DNA of 64,000 bases from Candidatus Paraburkholderia kirkii (lineage in GTDB: Bacteria; Pseudomonadota; Gammaproteobacteria; Burkholderiales; Burkholderiaceae): positions 62,001 to 126,000 of the forward strand of contig LFKV01000001.1 of NCBI GenBank assembly GCA_001189345.1, in the 5' to 3' direction. The stretch's first letter is position 1. The number at the start of each line of letters is the position of its first letter. This document shows positions 47,301 through 57,334 of the stretch, piece after piece. Both the position numbers and the translations under genes were made by a program. The notes under the pieces are model-generated. The model had not been told where the DNA came from. It ran no database searches and saw only the letters and a list, made by a program, of their open reading frames with translations.

Positions 47301-49915
47301 ATCGACGTTGCCCGGCTCCTTTACCCGGACGTCGCACGACAGCAGGCCGTGATCGTCGCTCGTGCCGCTGCACAGCGTGCCGAGCTCCCTGATCTCGGTG
47401 TGGTTGTCGTACGCATAGAAGCCGCCGACCATGCGCTTTCTCGAACTCGACATCACGTGCGCGACGGCCTTGATCTCGACCGCTACGCCCGCGCGCGGCT
47501 TGCCCTGCAGATCGAGCGCCAGCGCCAGAACGGGCAGCGCGCCGCCGACCGACACCCAATGTCCCGCCTTCACGCCGACGGCCATCGCGGCGGGCCAGAG
47601 CGTGGCGCCGCCGCTGATGGTCTGGGTCTCGCCGTTCGGATCGGCGAAGCTGGCTTCGAGCGCGAGGCGCTTCGGCGATTCGACCGCGGGCAGCGGCTTC
47701 ACCGTGAGCTTGCCGGCGCCTTCGCGATCGAGCGTCACGCGCAGCTTGTCGGCGACGAGCTTCGCCGTCGCGTCGTCCCGTTGCTCGCTGTCTTCGTCCT
47801 CGGCGGGCGCGCTCGCGCCGTCGTTCGCGGGCTTGCGCCAGGGGGCGAAGCTGAACGCCTCGTATTGCGAAGTGAAGGGCGGCGACACGTCGCGCACGAG
47901 CGCCGACACCTGCACCGGCAGATTCGACGCCGGGCCGCCTTGCACATATTCGAGCCGCACCGCGACCGGCGCTTCCTGCGCGGCGACGAGCCCGGGCGAT
48001 TTGCCGTCGCCGGCGGTGATCGAGCCCTTGAACACCGGCAGGCGGAACTCCTCCACGCGGAAGCTGCCGGATTCGTACGACTGCGTGACGCATTGTCGTT
48101 GCCGCCGTCGTCGCCGTCACCGTTCGAGGAAGCCGCGCCGTTGTCGAGCGTCACGCTGTATTCGCCGAGCTTCGCCGCGACGGGCACGGTGAAGCTCGAA
48201 TCCGCGCTGTGATCCGCCCCCATTTGAGCGGCAGGTGCCAGGTCTGACCGCTGCCGACGTGCCGGATCGTCACGCGGCTCGGGTAGCTCGACGGAAAGGC
48301 GAAGCCGTTCAGCGTCTCGACGCGCAGCAAATGCTTCATCGATACGGTTTCGCCCGCGCGCAGCAACGTGCGGTCGAATACGGTATGCGCGCGCGTCGTG
48401 CGTGCCGTGCTCATGTGCGACGCGCCGAGCGCGGGCGAGCTCAGCTCGACGACATAGAAGCCGGGTTTCGCGAGCGGAATGCCGACGACTTCGAAAGGCC
48501 GCAACGCCTTCGGATCGGCGGCGTGCCGGGCGAGCGTCTCGACGCCCGGATGCTTCGCGAGCATCGACAGCGAACGGACGTCGATCTGCGGATCTTTCGA
48601 GATCGTGCCGTCGCTGTTCGGGATGACGACCGGCGTGATGCCGTTGCCGAGCATCTCGGGCATGCGCTCCTGAATCGCCGAGCGCGACATCGAGATGCCG
48701 TCGAACTGATCGACCGCGCGCATCCACTGGCGGATGTCCCGATCGGCGTCGAGCCTGAGCTTCGTGATCTGCGACGTGCCGGAATCGAGCCCCTGCACGT
48801 GCAGATCCGCTTCGACGTGGCGCAGCGTGACGGGCAGCAGCGGGCATGTCGGGTTCCGCGAAGCGCTCGATGATGCCGAACGCGCCCGAGGAGAACTTCG
48901 CGAGCGGCGGCATCGGCGTGGTCGCGGTCCTGAGCGGAAAGAGATCGGCGTGTTCCGGCAGCGGCGCGGCGAACTCGACGGCGCTCACTTCCGCGTCCTT
49001 GTCGCTCGCGTCGAAACGGGGAGAAGCGGTGCCTTTCGGCCCGCGCAACAGGAACTTCTGGGCATCGGCGCGGCTGATCGGCGCGCTGAAGTTCAGGCGC
49101 AGCGGCCGCAACAGCGTGCAGGGCGCCTTGGCGTTCTCGCGCTCGCACGAGAAGCTCGCCGTGAAGGGCTCGCGCACCGTGAAGTCGAAGCGCTTCTCGA
49201 CGTCATTGGCGACGCCGCCCGGTCCCGTCACGCCCGCGCCGTAGACGAGCTGCATCTTCGTCGCGGACGGCAACGTTTGCCGGCAGGCGAGCGTGAGCGC
49301 GGTCGCTTTCCTTCTCCAGCCGGAAATGCCCGAGCAGGGCGGCGCGCGTGGCATCGCCGAGCGCGCGAACGGGAATGCGGTTGCCGAGCGCGTTCGATTC
49401 GCACCACACGTGCTGGAGCACCGAGGCTTGCGTCGCGGGGCCGTTCAGGCGCAGCACGAAGGCCTGGTTCTCTTCGATGTCGCCATAGCTCGGCATGATG
49501 CGCGTGACGGACGGGCCGCCCGTCTGAAACGCGAAGTGGCGCGGGCCGGCAAGCGCGGTGCCCGCGACGGACTTGAGGGAGTCGGAGAGATCGAGCGCGC
49601 AGTGCACGCCGGGCGGCAGATCGTGCGCGAAGTCGAAGGCCCAGGTCTTCGCATCGATCCAGCGTCCCGAGCCCGATGTGGCGGAGGCAGGCGCGCCGCT
49701 GCAGGCGAGCTTGCCGGGCGCGGCGGCGGCTGCGTTGCCGAAGGCGATCATCGGCTCGTCGAACTTCGCGATGACCTGCCGCACCTGCGCGACCTTGCCT
49801 TGCGGCGACACGCTCGCGATGCGCGCGGCATCGGCTCGATGGATCGCGGCGCTCATTCCGAGCGCGGAGATCAGCGTGGTTGCGGCCAGAATCCATTTTT
49901 TTGTGACGTCGTCAT
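44369..49915 (-). pseudogene. Bacterial alpha-2-macroglobulin (YfhM-like), at least six frameshifts
   Basis: The ATG at 49915 is followed by a run of seven A; eight would restore KKWILAATTLISALGMSAAI, the signal peptide. Conserved macroglobulin domains occur in sequence in several frames. The thioester-bearing segment reads WFERYPYGCLEQQTSRALGL, with C-L-E-Q intact, near 45800. Other pieces are PNRSWDVLDAMLQQRAYGVE, ELFDTLLLWNPRVTLDAKGE and LVRVGDAFRAQFTLRNTTAR. Shifts lie near 49300, 48845, 48205, 48085, 46180 and 44722. The native protein would be about 1850 residues, a periplasmic lipoprotein-like trap for foreign proteases, working beside PBP1C. With such a number of lesions it is beyond repair. 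Confidence 0.92.
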
Positions 49916-50040
49916 GCGGCTCATCCGCTCGCTCCGGGTTTCCCTCGACGCGAAATTCTACTGGAGCCTTACGTCTTTCTTTCCGATGATGCGAAGTCGA
50001 TGATGTTTTCAAGCAAATCATCGCATCGGATGCAAGCGGT

Positions 50041-51438
50041 TCAGTCCGCGTCGACGTTCGGGAGATGGCGCGTGCTCACGCGCCGCCAGTACAGGAAGAG
50101 CCCGATGCCCGCGACGCCGAGACTCGCCGAATTAGCGATCCAGAAGCCGCGCGCGCCCTGCAGCCATTCGGGCACGCCGCCGCCGACGTCGAAGCCCAGC
50201 AGATAGCCGCCGCCCAGCCCGATGCCCCAGAGCGCGACGGCGTAGATCACGGTCGGCACGAGCGTCACCTTGTACGCCCGCAGAATGAACGCGGTCGTGA
50301 TCTGCAAGGCGTCGCAGAGGTGGTAGAAGAAGATGACGAGCACGAGCGGCATCGCGGCCGCGATGACGTTCGCATCTGGCGTGTAGGCCGCGATCACCTG
50401 CGGGCGCGCGGCGAGCAGGAGCACGCCGTACGCGAGCGCCAGCACGCACGCCATGCCGATGCCGTGCCGCGAGATCGAGCGGGCGTTGTCGTAGCGTTCG
50501 GCGCCGAGCGCTTGCGACACGAGCGTCGAAGACGCGATGCCGATCGAAAGCGGCGTCATGTAAAGCATCGCGCCCAGATTCCCCGCGATCTGGTGGCCGG
50601 CGAGCGTGGTCGTGCCGAAGCGGGAGATGAAGAGCGCCATGAAGGTGTACGACGTCACTTCGATGAGATACGAGAGCCCCATCGGGATGCCGAGGCGCAA
50701 CAGCGCGAGCTGACGCCGCCAGACCGGCCAGCAGAAGTGCGAGAAGATGCCGAACGTGCGGAAGAACTCGAACCTGAACAGCACCGTCAAGCCGACGATC
50801 GCCAGCACCCAGTTGATGAGCGTGCTCGCGAGCGCGCAGCCCGGGCCGCCCAGCGCCGGGACGCCCGCGCCGCCGAAGATGAACCACGTGTTGAGCGGAA
50901 ACTTGAGCAGGAGGCCGCCCACCTGCAGGAACATCACGAGCCGCGGCTCGCCGACCGCGTTCGCGAGCGAACTGTAGACACGGAATGCGAGGCTCGCGGG
51001 CAGGCCGAACGACAGAATGCGCAGATAGTCGACCGTGCGGTCGTGCAGCGCGCGCGGCGCATTCGCGAGAGAAAGGAGCGGCTCGGGAAAGTAGAGCAGC
51101 ACGAAGCCGAGCACGGCGAGCGCGGCGGCGAGCCATAGCGCCTGACGCGTTTCCTCGCCGATCTCGCTTTCGCGGCCCGTGCCGAAGAGCTGCCCGGCGA
51201 TCGGCTGCAGCGCGACGAGAATCCCCGTGAGGCCGATATACACCGAGATGTAGATCGAGCCGCCGAGGCCGAGCGCGGCGAGATCGGTGGCGGAGAAGCG
51301 GCCGACCATCGCAGTGTCGATCACGCCGAAGGCGATCACCGCGAGCTGGCCGATCAGCACCGGCCACGCGAGCGCCGCGATCTTGCGCACGTCGCTCAGC
51401 ATGCCGGTCGTGCTGGCCGATGTCGTCGTCGCGCGCAT
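50041..51438 (-). CDS. MATE-family multidrug efflux transporter (NorM-like)
   Basis: The intact 465-residue protein has about twelve membrane helices. The N-lobe starts KIAALAWPVLIGQLAVIAFG and VIDTAMVGRFSATDLAALGL; the latter holds the aspartate of the first helix used for cation coupling. The symmetric C-lobe has LGIPMGLSYLIEVTSYTFMA, LFISRFGTTTLAGHQIAGNL and ALGAERYDNARSISRHG. MATE proteins expel cationic drugs in exchange for Na+ or H+ across the inner membrane. The gene is followed on the same strand by no close partner, and the upstream ArnT-like gene ends only a few bases before its start, so the two are probably co-transcribed. Substrate is unknown. Confidence 0.9.
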   Translation of the reverse strand: MRATTTSASTTGMLSDVRKIAALAWPVLIGQLAVIAFGVIDTAMVGRFSATDLAALGLGGSIYISVYIGLTGILVALQPIAGQLFGTGRESEIGEETRQALWLAAALAVLGFVLLYFPEPLLSLANAPRALHDRTVDYLRILSFGLPASLAFRVYSSLANAVGEPRLVMFLQVGGLLLKFPLNTWFIFGGAGVPALGGPGCALASTLINWVLAIVGLTVLFRFEFFRTFGIFSHFCWPVWRRQLALLRLGIPMGLSYLIEVTSYTFMALFISRFGTTTLAGHQIAGNLGAMLYMTPLSIGIASSTLVSQALGAERYDNARSISRHGIGMACVLALAYGVLLLAARPQVIAAYTPDANVIAAAMPLVLVIFFYHLCDALQITTAFILRAYKVTLVPTVIYAVALWGIGLGGGYLLGFDVGGGVPEWLQGARGFWIANSASLGVAGIGLFLYWRRVSTRHLPNVDAD

Positions 51439-51442
51439 CGCG

Positions 51443-53206
51443 TTACTGCACCCGGCGCAGGCTCTTCGGACGCAACGGTTTCTGCACCGGCGGCGTGGGG
51501 CGCTCGATGCGCACGTACAGGCGGAAGCGCTCGTCGCGGTCGGCCACGCGCCGGCCTTCCCACACGAGCTTCCATGCGAATTCCGACATCGACGACGGCT
51601 CGCCGTAATCCGCGCGGTCCTGACGCAGGATCACGTCGCAATCCTCGTCGAACGCGAAGTGCATGCCGCCGAAGTAGGCGAAAGTGGCGATCTGCGCGTC
51701 GCCCAGGCGCACGGGCGAGATGCACGTGTAGTCGGGCGGCAGATGCGCGGCGATCTGCTCCGCGACGTCGCGATACGTGCGACTATAGTTCACCACCGGC
51801 AGCCACAGGGTCATGAGCAGCACCCACATGAGCGTCGTGCCCGCGCTCGACAGCACGACGCTGCGCCACAGGACCTTCGGATGGCGCGCGAGCCGCCAGC
51901 GCACGAGCATGAACCAGCAGACGGTAACCGCCACCGCGCACACGAACGAGATCAGCTTGAACTCGGGATGGAAGCCCGGCGCGAGACGCGCGAGATTGCG
52001 AGCCATCGGCGCGGGAAAGCCGATCATGCCCGCGGTCCACACGAGCCACACCAGCGTGCCGATGATGGTGAAGCTCAGCATCGCGAACCAGTCGATCGCA
52101 TTGATCGCGCCGCGCTTGAGCGTGGGCAGCGCGAAAGTGGCGAGCACCGAAAGCGGCGGCAGCAGTAGCATGAAGAGCCGGTTGGTCTCGTGCGCCTGCA
52201 GCACGACCAGCACGAGCAGCGGCCCGATGATCGACAGGGGAACGCCCACGTGCGGCGAGCGGCGCAGCCCGCCCCAGCTGACGAACGCCCAGATCGCGAG
52301 CGGCCACGCGGGCCACGTGAAGAGCGGCAGATTTTTCATCGCGTAGCCGAATACCGAACTGGGCGTGCCGGAGAAGGAATAGAAGCTGTTGCGCCACCAC
52401 TGGCGCAGCCACCATTCGCCGTCGTCGGGGAAGAAATGCAGGGTCGGCAGGACCCAGGCGGCGATCAGCACGATCGCGACCGGCAGGCCGTAGATGATGA
52501 GCGGCAAGGCGCGCACCTGCTTCACGATGATCGTCATCGCGAGCGTGCAGAGCAGCAGCGCGAACACCAGCACCGGCGAGCTGGACAGCCCGACCACGCC
52601 GATCGCCGCGCCCCATACGAGGCCGCCGTGGATCGGCTTGTCGAGGCTGCGCACGAGGCCGTAGATGAGCATCGCGGTGCCGGCGAACTGCGCGAGCTGC
52701 GGCGTGGTTTCGTGGCCGCGCTCGGCGAGGCCGAAGCCCGCGAGCAGGATGAGCAGCGCGCCGTCGGCCAGCATGCGGCCGTAGTCGCGCGGCTCGGGCT
52801 CGCCTCCGAAGGCGTATTTGAAGGGCTGGGCCTCGTCGCGCCGGCCCAGCAGATAGGTCGAATACCAGACGAACGCGCAGGCCACGCAGAAAAGCAGGCC
52901 CGTGATCACGCGCGAGGCGTTGCTCGCGTCGACCCAGGGGCTGAGAAGCCGGATCGCCGACGCGCCGAGCCAGTACATCAGCGGGCCGTCGGTGGTCGGC
53001 GCGCGGCCGAGGAGGTTCGGCAGCAGCCAGTCGCGGGCGTCGCCGTTGGCCATCGTCCACATCACGCCGAAGCCCGCCGCGTCCTCGTTCTTCCACGGAT
53101 CGCGACCGAACAGGCCAAACGACGCGTAGGTGATGCAGATGGCGAGCAGCAGCCAGCGCGGCAGGGCGCTGGTGGCGGAGGCGGTCAGACGAACGACAGA
53201 TCGCAT
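51443..53206 (-). CDS. ArnT-like membrane glycosyltransferase (GT39/83 superfamily)
   Basis: The intact frame starts at ATG 53206 (RSVVRLTASATSALPRWLLL). FGLFGRDPWKNEDAAGFGVM has the Asp-Glu pair of the first periplasmic loop typical of GT-C transferases. TTDGPLMYWLGASAIRL, followed by eleven or so hydrophobic helices, and a soluble C-terminal domain (RTYRDVAEQIAAHLPPDYTC) complete it. At 587 residues it is the usual size. The family transfers sugars from lipid carriers to lipid A, glycans or proteins at the periplasmic face. The acceptor cannot be told. It stops 5 bases before the MATE start. An upstream in-frame extension to 53413 is not supported. Confidence 0.82.
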   Translation of the reverse strand: MRSVVRLTASATSALPRWLLLAICITYASFGLFGRDPWKNEDAAGFGVMWTMANGDARDWLLPNLLGRAPTTDGPLMYWLGASAIRLLSPWVDASNASRVITGLLFCVACAFVWYSTYLLGRRDEAQPFKYAFGGEPEPRDYGRMLADGALLILLAGFGLAERGHETTPQLAQFAGTAMLIYGLVRSLDKPIHGGLVWGAAIGVVGLSSSPVLVFALLLCTLAMTIIVKQVRALPLIIYGLPVAIVLIAAWVLPTLHFFPDDGEWWLRQWWRNSFYSFSGTPSSVFGYAMKNLPLFTWPAWPLAIWAFVSWGGLRRSPHVGVPLSIIGPLLVLVVLQAHETNRLFMLLLPPLSVLATFALPTLKRGAINAIDWFAMLSFTIIGTLVWLVWTAGMIGFPAPMARNLARLAPGFHPEFKLISFVCAVAVTVCWFMLVRWRLARHPKVLWRSVVLSSAGTTLMWVLLMTLWLPVVNYSRTYRDVAEQIAAHLPPDYTCISPVRLGDAQIATFAYFGGMHFAFDEDCDVILRQDRADYGEPSSMSEFAWKLVWEGRRVADRDERFRLYVRIERPTPPVQKPLRPKSLRRVQ

Positions 53207-53410
53207 GCGATAGGGCTGGATGGATAATGGTCCGCTGCCGGCGCGCCCGAAAAGACGAGGGCCGGAGCAACCGGCATTGTAGTCGCGGCATTGTAGTCGC
53301 GCGGCCGCGTTAAGGGCGGTTAGGGGCGGCTGACCGGCGCTCGTCGTAACGAGACGCCGTGACCCTTGGGTGCCTTGAGCGCAGCAGGGTCGACCAAAAG
53401 TACCCGCGGA

Positions 53411-53437
53411 CAAAAAAGGGCAGCCATGGCTGCCCCT
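53411..53437 (-). terminator. Rho-independent terminator of rpmE2
   Basis: GGGCAGCCATGGCTGCCC (53418-53435) is a perfect palindrome; on the minus strand it is followed by TTTTTTG. Confidence 0.9.
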
Positions 53438-53477
53438 TTCTGCCTGACCGGCAAACCTCCCGGCCGTGAAGTCCGAC

Positions 53478-53732
53478 TTACTTCTTGGTGGAGAAGCGCG
53501 CGAACTTGTTGTTGAACTTCTCGACGCGGCCCGCCGTGTCCATGATCTTCTGCTGGCCGGTGTAGAATGGGTGCGATTCCGACGACACTTCGATCTTCGC
53601 GAGCGGGTAGGTCTTGCCGTTGAATTCGGCGGTTTCGCGCGTCTGGATGGTCGAGCGGGTCACGAACTTGAAGTCGTTCGACATGTCGACGAACAGGACT
53701 TCGCGGTAATCCGGGTGGATGCCTTGTTTCAT
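53478..53732 (-). CDS. rpmE2: 50S ribosomal protein L31 type B
   Basis: The intact 84-residue protein reads [40 protein letters not shown], then [20 protein letters not shown] and ends [12 protein letters not shown]. It lacks the cysteine pairs of the zinc-binding type A form, which identifies it as type B (RpmE2), the usual form in Burkholderia. It is a structural protein of the large subunit at the central protuberance. The gene is monocistronic with its own terminator 40 bp downstream. No anomaly is seen. Confidence 0.96.
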   Translation of the reverse strand: MKQGIHPDYREVLFVDMSNDFKFVTRSTIQTRETAEFNGKTYPLAKIEVSSESHPFYTGQQKIMDTAGRVEKFNNKFARFSTKK

Positions 53733-53885
53733 GGTTTTTCCTGATTATCTGGTGGTAGCCAACTCGCTGCGTCGGGTTTTCGTCTTCTTGACGGCCTGCG
53801 CGAGCCACTTGCCTAGGGGTCGAAAAACAACGATTATGCCAGAAAATCAGTCGGTTGACATCTTTTTCGGAGGTTCTTGCGCACC

Positions 53886-54713
53886 TTACACGGCGAGCGC
53901 GCCGACCCCCGCCGGATCCTGCCGGTAATAGCGCGCGAGCAGCCGGTACAGCTCGGGATATTCGGACTCGAACGCCTGCGGTGTGACGAAGAGGGCTTCG
54001 CTGCACACCGCGAAGAACTCGGACGGGTGGTCCGCCGCGTACGGGTCGATGAGCGATTCGCGCTCGAAACGGCTCCAGCGGCGCTGCGGCACGGCATCCA
54101 CGCGCGCGCAGAACTGGTCGTAGGCGTTGTCGAAGATGTCGGCCCAGGCCGTGGAATCGAGCGGCGCGTGCCAGCGGCGATAGAGCGGCGGGTGGCCGTC
54201 GGCTTCGCCCGTCACCATGTCGATCTTGTGCGCGAACTCGTGGATCACGACGTTGTAGGCCTCCGAGCCGTCGGCCATCTGCGCGTCCTCCCACGATAGC
54301 ACGACCGGACCGCCCTCCCATGCCTCGCCGCTCGCATCGTGCTCGATCTCGTGCACGACGCCGTCCGCGTCCTCGACCGTCTTCCTGATGATGAATTCGC
54401 CCGGATACGCGATCACGCCGACCCAGCCGCGATAGAGATCGAGGTCGAGATTGAGCACGGGCAGGCACGCCTGCGCGGCGATGGAGGCGATCATCGCGTC
54501 GGTCAACTCGAGCTCGTGCGCCGTCGAGAACGCCTTCTGCGCGATGAACAGGCTCGCCATCTCGCGCAGACGCACGAGATCGGCCGCGCCCAGATGACGG
54601 AAGAACGGATAGGCGTCGAGCGTGCCTTGCCACAGCGCGTCGTCGATTGCGTACTTGCGCAGCGCGCGCTCGCGCCGTTGAGCGCCGAACCAGCGGGAAA
54701 AGAGGTTGGCCAT
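53886..54713 (-). CDS. mtfA: MtfA-type zinc-dependent peptidase
   Basis: The intact 275-residue protein starts at ATG 54713 (MANLFSRWFGAQRRERALRK). MASLFIAQKAFSTAHELELT, LNLDLDLYRGWVGVIAYPGE and GGPVVLSWEDAQMADG precede the metal site NVVIHEFAHKIDMVTGEADG (HExxH with a downstream Glu in ADHPSEFFAVCSEALF). MtfA binds the Mlc repressor in enteric bacteria and has aminopeptidase activity. In Burkholderia, where Mlc is not obvious, its role is less clear. It is located convergent to nothing and upstream of rpmE2 on the same strand. No signal peptide is present, so it acts in the cytoplasm. Length and motifs are normal. Confidence 0.93.
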   Translation of the reverse strand: MANLFSRWFGAQRRERALRKYAIDDALWQGTLDAYPFFRHLGAADLVRLREMASLFIAQKAFSTAHELELTDAMIASIAAQACLPVLNLDLDLYRGWVGVIAYPGEFIIRKTVEDADGVVHEIEHDASGEAWEGGPVVLSWEDAQMADGSEAYNVVIHEFAHKIDMVTGEADGHPPLYRRWHAPLDSTAWADIFDNAYDQFCARVDAVPQRRWSRFERESLIDPYAADHPSEFFAVCSEALFVTPQAFESEYPELYRLLARYYRQDPAGVGALAV

Positions 54714-54793
54714 CGGTGGGTTGAATCACGGGAACAGTCCGGATTGTACGGACGGCGGCCGCCGCAATCGTGAAGAAGCGCAAACGCGGCGCG

Positions 54794-54827
54794 AAAAAAA
54801 AAACCGCCTGACGGCGCAGGCGGTTTC
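54794..54827 (-). terminator. Rho-independent terminator of rho
   Basis: AACCGCCTG (54802-54810) pairs with CAGGCGGTT (54817-54825); the minus strand then carries about nine T. Confidence 0.9.
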
Positions 54828-54851
54828 TTCTTGCGTCGGACGGGAAGCGGA

Positions 54852-56117
54852 TCAGCCTCCGCCGCGGCGCATCATGTCGAAGAACTCGGCGTTGTTCTTC
54901 GTCTGACGGATCTTGTCGAGCAGGAATTCCATCGCTTCGACTTCGTCCATGTCGTGGATGAACTTGCGCAGCACCCAGACCTTCTGCAGCAGGTCCGGCT
55001 TGATGAGCAGCTCTTCGCGGCGCGTGCCCGACTTGTTCAGGTTGATGGCCGGGTAGACGCGCTTTTCGGCGAGACGGCGTTCCAGGTGCACTTCCATGTT
55101 GCCGGTGCCCTTGAACTCTTCGTAGATGACGTCGTCCATGCGGCTGCCGGTTTCGATGAGTGCCGTGCCGATGATCGTGAGCGAACCGCCTTCCTCGATG
55201 TTGCGCGCCGCGCCGAAGAAGCGCTTCGGACGCTGCAGCGCGTTGGCGTCGACACCGCCGGTCAGCACCTTGCCCGAGGCCGGCACGACCGTGTTGTAGG
55301 CGCGCGCGAGACGCGTGATGGAGTCGAGCAGGATCACGACGTCGTGCTTCATTTCGACCAGGCGCTTGGCCTTCTCGATGACCATTTCGGCGACCTGCAC
55401 GTGACGCGCGGCGGGTTCGTCGAAGGTCGAGGCGATCACTTCGCCCGCCACCGAGCGCTGCATTTCCGTCACTTCCTCAGGACGTTCGTCGATCAGCAGC
55501 ACGAACAGCACGATGTCCGGATGGTTCTGCTTGATCGCATGCGCGATGTGCTGAAGCATCACGGTCTTGCCCGATTTCGGCGATGCGACGAGCAGGCCGC
55601 GCTGGCCCTTGCCGATCGGCGAGATCATGTCGATGATCCGGCCCGTCACGTTTTCCTCGCCGCGCATTTCGCGCTCGAGCGGCAGCGGCTTGTTCGGATG
55701 CAGCGGCGTGAGGTTCTCGAACATGATCTTGTGTTTCGAGGCCTCGGGCGGCTGCCCGTTGACTTTGTCCACCTTCACGAGCGCGAAATAGCGCTCGCCG
55801 TCCTTCGGCGTGCGCACTTCGCCTTCGATCGTGTCGCCGGTGTGCAGATTGAAGCGGCGGATTTGCGACGGGCTGATATAGATGTCGTCCGTACTCGCGA
55901 GATACGAGGTCTCGGGCGAGCGCAGGAAGCCGAACCCGTCGGGCAGCACTTCGAGCGTGCCGTCGCCGAAAATCGTGTCGCCGGCCTTGGCGCGCTTTTT
56001 AAGAATCGCGAACATCAATTCCTGCTTGCGCAGGCGGTTCGCATTTTCGATCTCGAGGCCATTGGCCATCTCGATCAGTGCAGACACGTGCTGAGACTTG
56101 AGCTCGGATAAATGCAT
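54852..56117 (-). CDS. rho: Transcription termination factor Rho
   Basis: The intact 421-residue protein starts at ATG 56117 ([20 protein letters not shown]). The cold-shock-like primary RNA site is [20 protein letters not shown]. The ATPase has [20 protein letters not shown] (Walker A), [40 protein letters not shown] (Walker B) and the secondary RNA-binding Q and R loops ([20 protein letters not shown]). The hexamer terminates transcription at C-rich, untranslated RNA. The gene follows trxA, the common order. In a genome full of frameshifts, premature translation stops should expose mRNA to Rho, so its intactness is notable. No irregularity is seen. Confidence 0.97.
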   Translation of the reverse strand: MHLSELKSQHVSALIEMANGLEIENANRLRKQELMFAILKKRAKAGDTIFGDGTLEVLPDGFGFLRSPETSYLASTDDIYISPSQIRRFNLHTGDTIEGEVRTPKDGERYFALVKVDKVNGQPPEASKHKIMFENLTPLHPNKPLPLEREMRGEENVTGRIIDMISPIGKGQRGLLVASPKSGKTVMLQHIAHAIKQNHPDIVLFVLLIDERPEEVTEMQRSVAGEVIASTFDEPAARHVQVAEMVIEKAKRLVEMKHDVVILLDSITRLARAYNTVVPASGKVLTGGVDANALQRPKRFFGAARNIEEGGSLTIIGTALIETGSRMDDVIYEEFKGTGNMEVHLERRLAEKRVYPAINLNKSGTRREELLIKPDLLQKVWVLRKFIHDMDEVEAMEFLLDKIRQTKNNAEFFDMMRRGGG

Positions 56118-56378
56118 ACGGATTTCCCGCCGGGGAGAAGAGGTGCGACAGAAAGATTTGGGAGAAGAGGTGAGCGGAACCGCTCGAGACTTAATACTTC
56201 TTGAACTCTTGTGAGTATAGCATAGCACACGCCGCATGCGCCTCGGGTGGGCTTTGGGCGGGGCTTTTCGGCCGATGTTGTCGCGTGACAACATCGGCCG
56301 CACCGGAACTGCGCTGTTATCGCGTTGCCGATGCCCGTGCCGGATGCTGAAGCATGCCGGCGCCCGCCGACGATGCCG

Positions 56379-56705
56379 TCACAGGTTGCTGTCGAGGAAC
56401 GCGGTCAGCTGCGACTTGGACAGCGCGCCGACCTTCTGCGCGGCGACCGCGCCGTTCTTGAAGAGGATCAGCGTGGGAATGCCGCGCACGCCGAACTTCA
56501 CCGGCGTCGACTGATGCTCGTCCACGTTGATCTTCGCGATCTGGAGGCGATCGCCGTAATCCTTCGCGACTTCGTCGAGGATCGGGGCAATCATTTTGCA
56601 CGGACCGCACCATTCGGCCCAGAAGTCGAGCAGGACAGGTTTATCCGACTTGACGACATCCTGTTCGAAAGAAGCGTCGCTGATGTGCTTGATTGATTCG
56701 CTCAT
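56379..56705 (-). CDS. trxA: Thioredoxin 1
   Basis: The intact 108-residue protein reads [20 protein letters not shown] and [20 protein letters not shown], with the redox motif WCGPC at residues 33-37, then [20 protein letters not shown] with the cis-proline, and ends [14 protein letters not shown]. It is the general cytoplasmic dithiol donor for ribonucleotide reductase and other enzymes. It lies about 260 bp upstream of rho on the same strand. Length, motif and order are as usual. Confidence 0.96.
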   Translation of the reverse strand: MSESIKHISDASFEQDVVKSDKPVLLDFWAEWCGPCKMIAPILDEVAKDYGDRLQIAKINVDEHQSTPVKFGVRGIPTLILFKNGAVAAQKVGALSKSQLTAFLDSNL

Positions 56706-57040
56706 TGTCTGAATACCTCTATTGATTCGAGGCCCGCGTTTGAATGCTCGCCACGATACACCAAAACTGAAAAAGGAACTACGTCGTCAACGGGCGGGGT
56801 AACCCCGCATGCCGTGCGCCAGAACGGCTCGCGACCGGCGGCAAATGATCCGCGAAGGGGCCCGAATGCACCACCGGGCGTCACTTGCGGGTAATTCACA
56901 AGTCATCTTAGCCTACTTTGCTATCCGTTGCCGGGTGCTGATAGGGCCGATCTGAGGGCGAAAACATCAAGTGCAAGAGGACGGCGCGCCCGTTTCCGAG
57001 AGGCCTTCCGACGGCGCCGGCCTGCATGATACAATTCGGC
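56706..57040. other. Intergenic region between trxA and ffs
   Basis: These 335 bp must hold the trxA promoter (minus) and the ffs promoter (plus). TACAAT at 57030-57035 fits the -10 box of ffs, about 6 bases before the RNA. No gene is supported. Confidence 0.5.
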
Positions 57041-57140
57041 GTGACGGGCCTCCTCGCATGGTGGCGCGGTCAACCTGGTCAGATCGGGAACGAAGCAGCC
57101 ACAGCCGCTTTCTACCAGTGCCGAGGGTCGGGCTCGTCAC
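57041..57140 (+). ncRNA. ffs: Signal recognition particle 4.5S RNA
   Basis: The sequence begins GTGACGGGCCTCCTCGCATG and ends GGGTCGGGCTCGTCAC, so the ends pair along the long hairpin. The apical part contains CAACCTGGTCAG, GGGAACGAAGCAGCCACAG and CAGTGCCGAGG, including the conserved GGTCAG and GAAGCAGCC loops bound by Ffh. At about 100 nt it is the typical bacterial small SRP RNA. The order ffs-dnaX-ybaB-recR is usual in proteobacteria. Confidence 0.95.
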
Positions 57141-57334
57141 CTTCCGCTTTTTTCCTCCTTTCGCCTTTCGCGTTTCCCCCTGCTGATTTGCCGTTTCGCG
57201 CGCCTGCCGTTTCGCGCGCCATTCGGGTGCGGCGATTCTGCGCGCCGGCATGGCGCGCGAGCACCGCCCGCAGGCACGCCGACGCCCTTTCGGAACGGCG
57301 TTTGCGCGAGGTCGTTGCTGATACAATTTCGCGC

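Noticed and set aside
53206-53413. Longer start for the ArnT-like protein.
   Set aside because: The upstream part has no membrane or family character, and ATG 53206 precedes the expected basic stretch and first helix.
57026-57334. N-terminal extension of DnaX upstream of 57335.
   Set aside because: The extension is read through the 4.5S RNA gene, while [15 protein letters not shown] is the usual family start.
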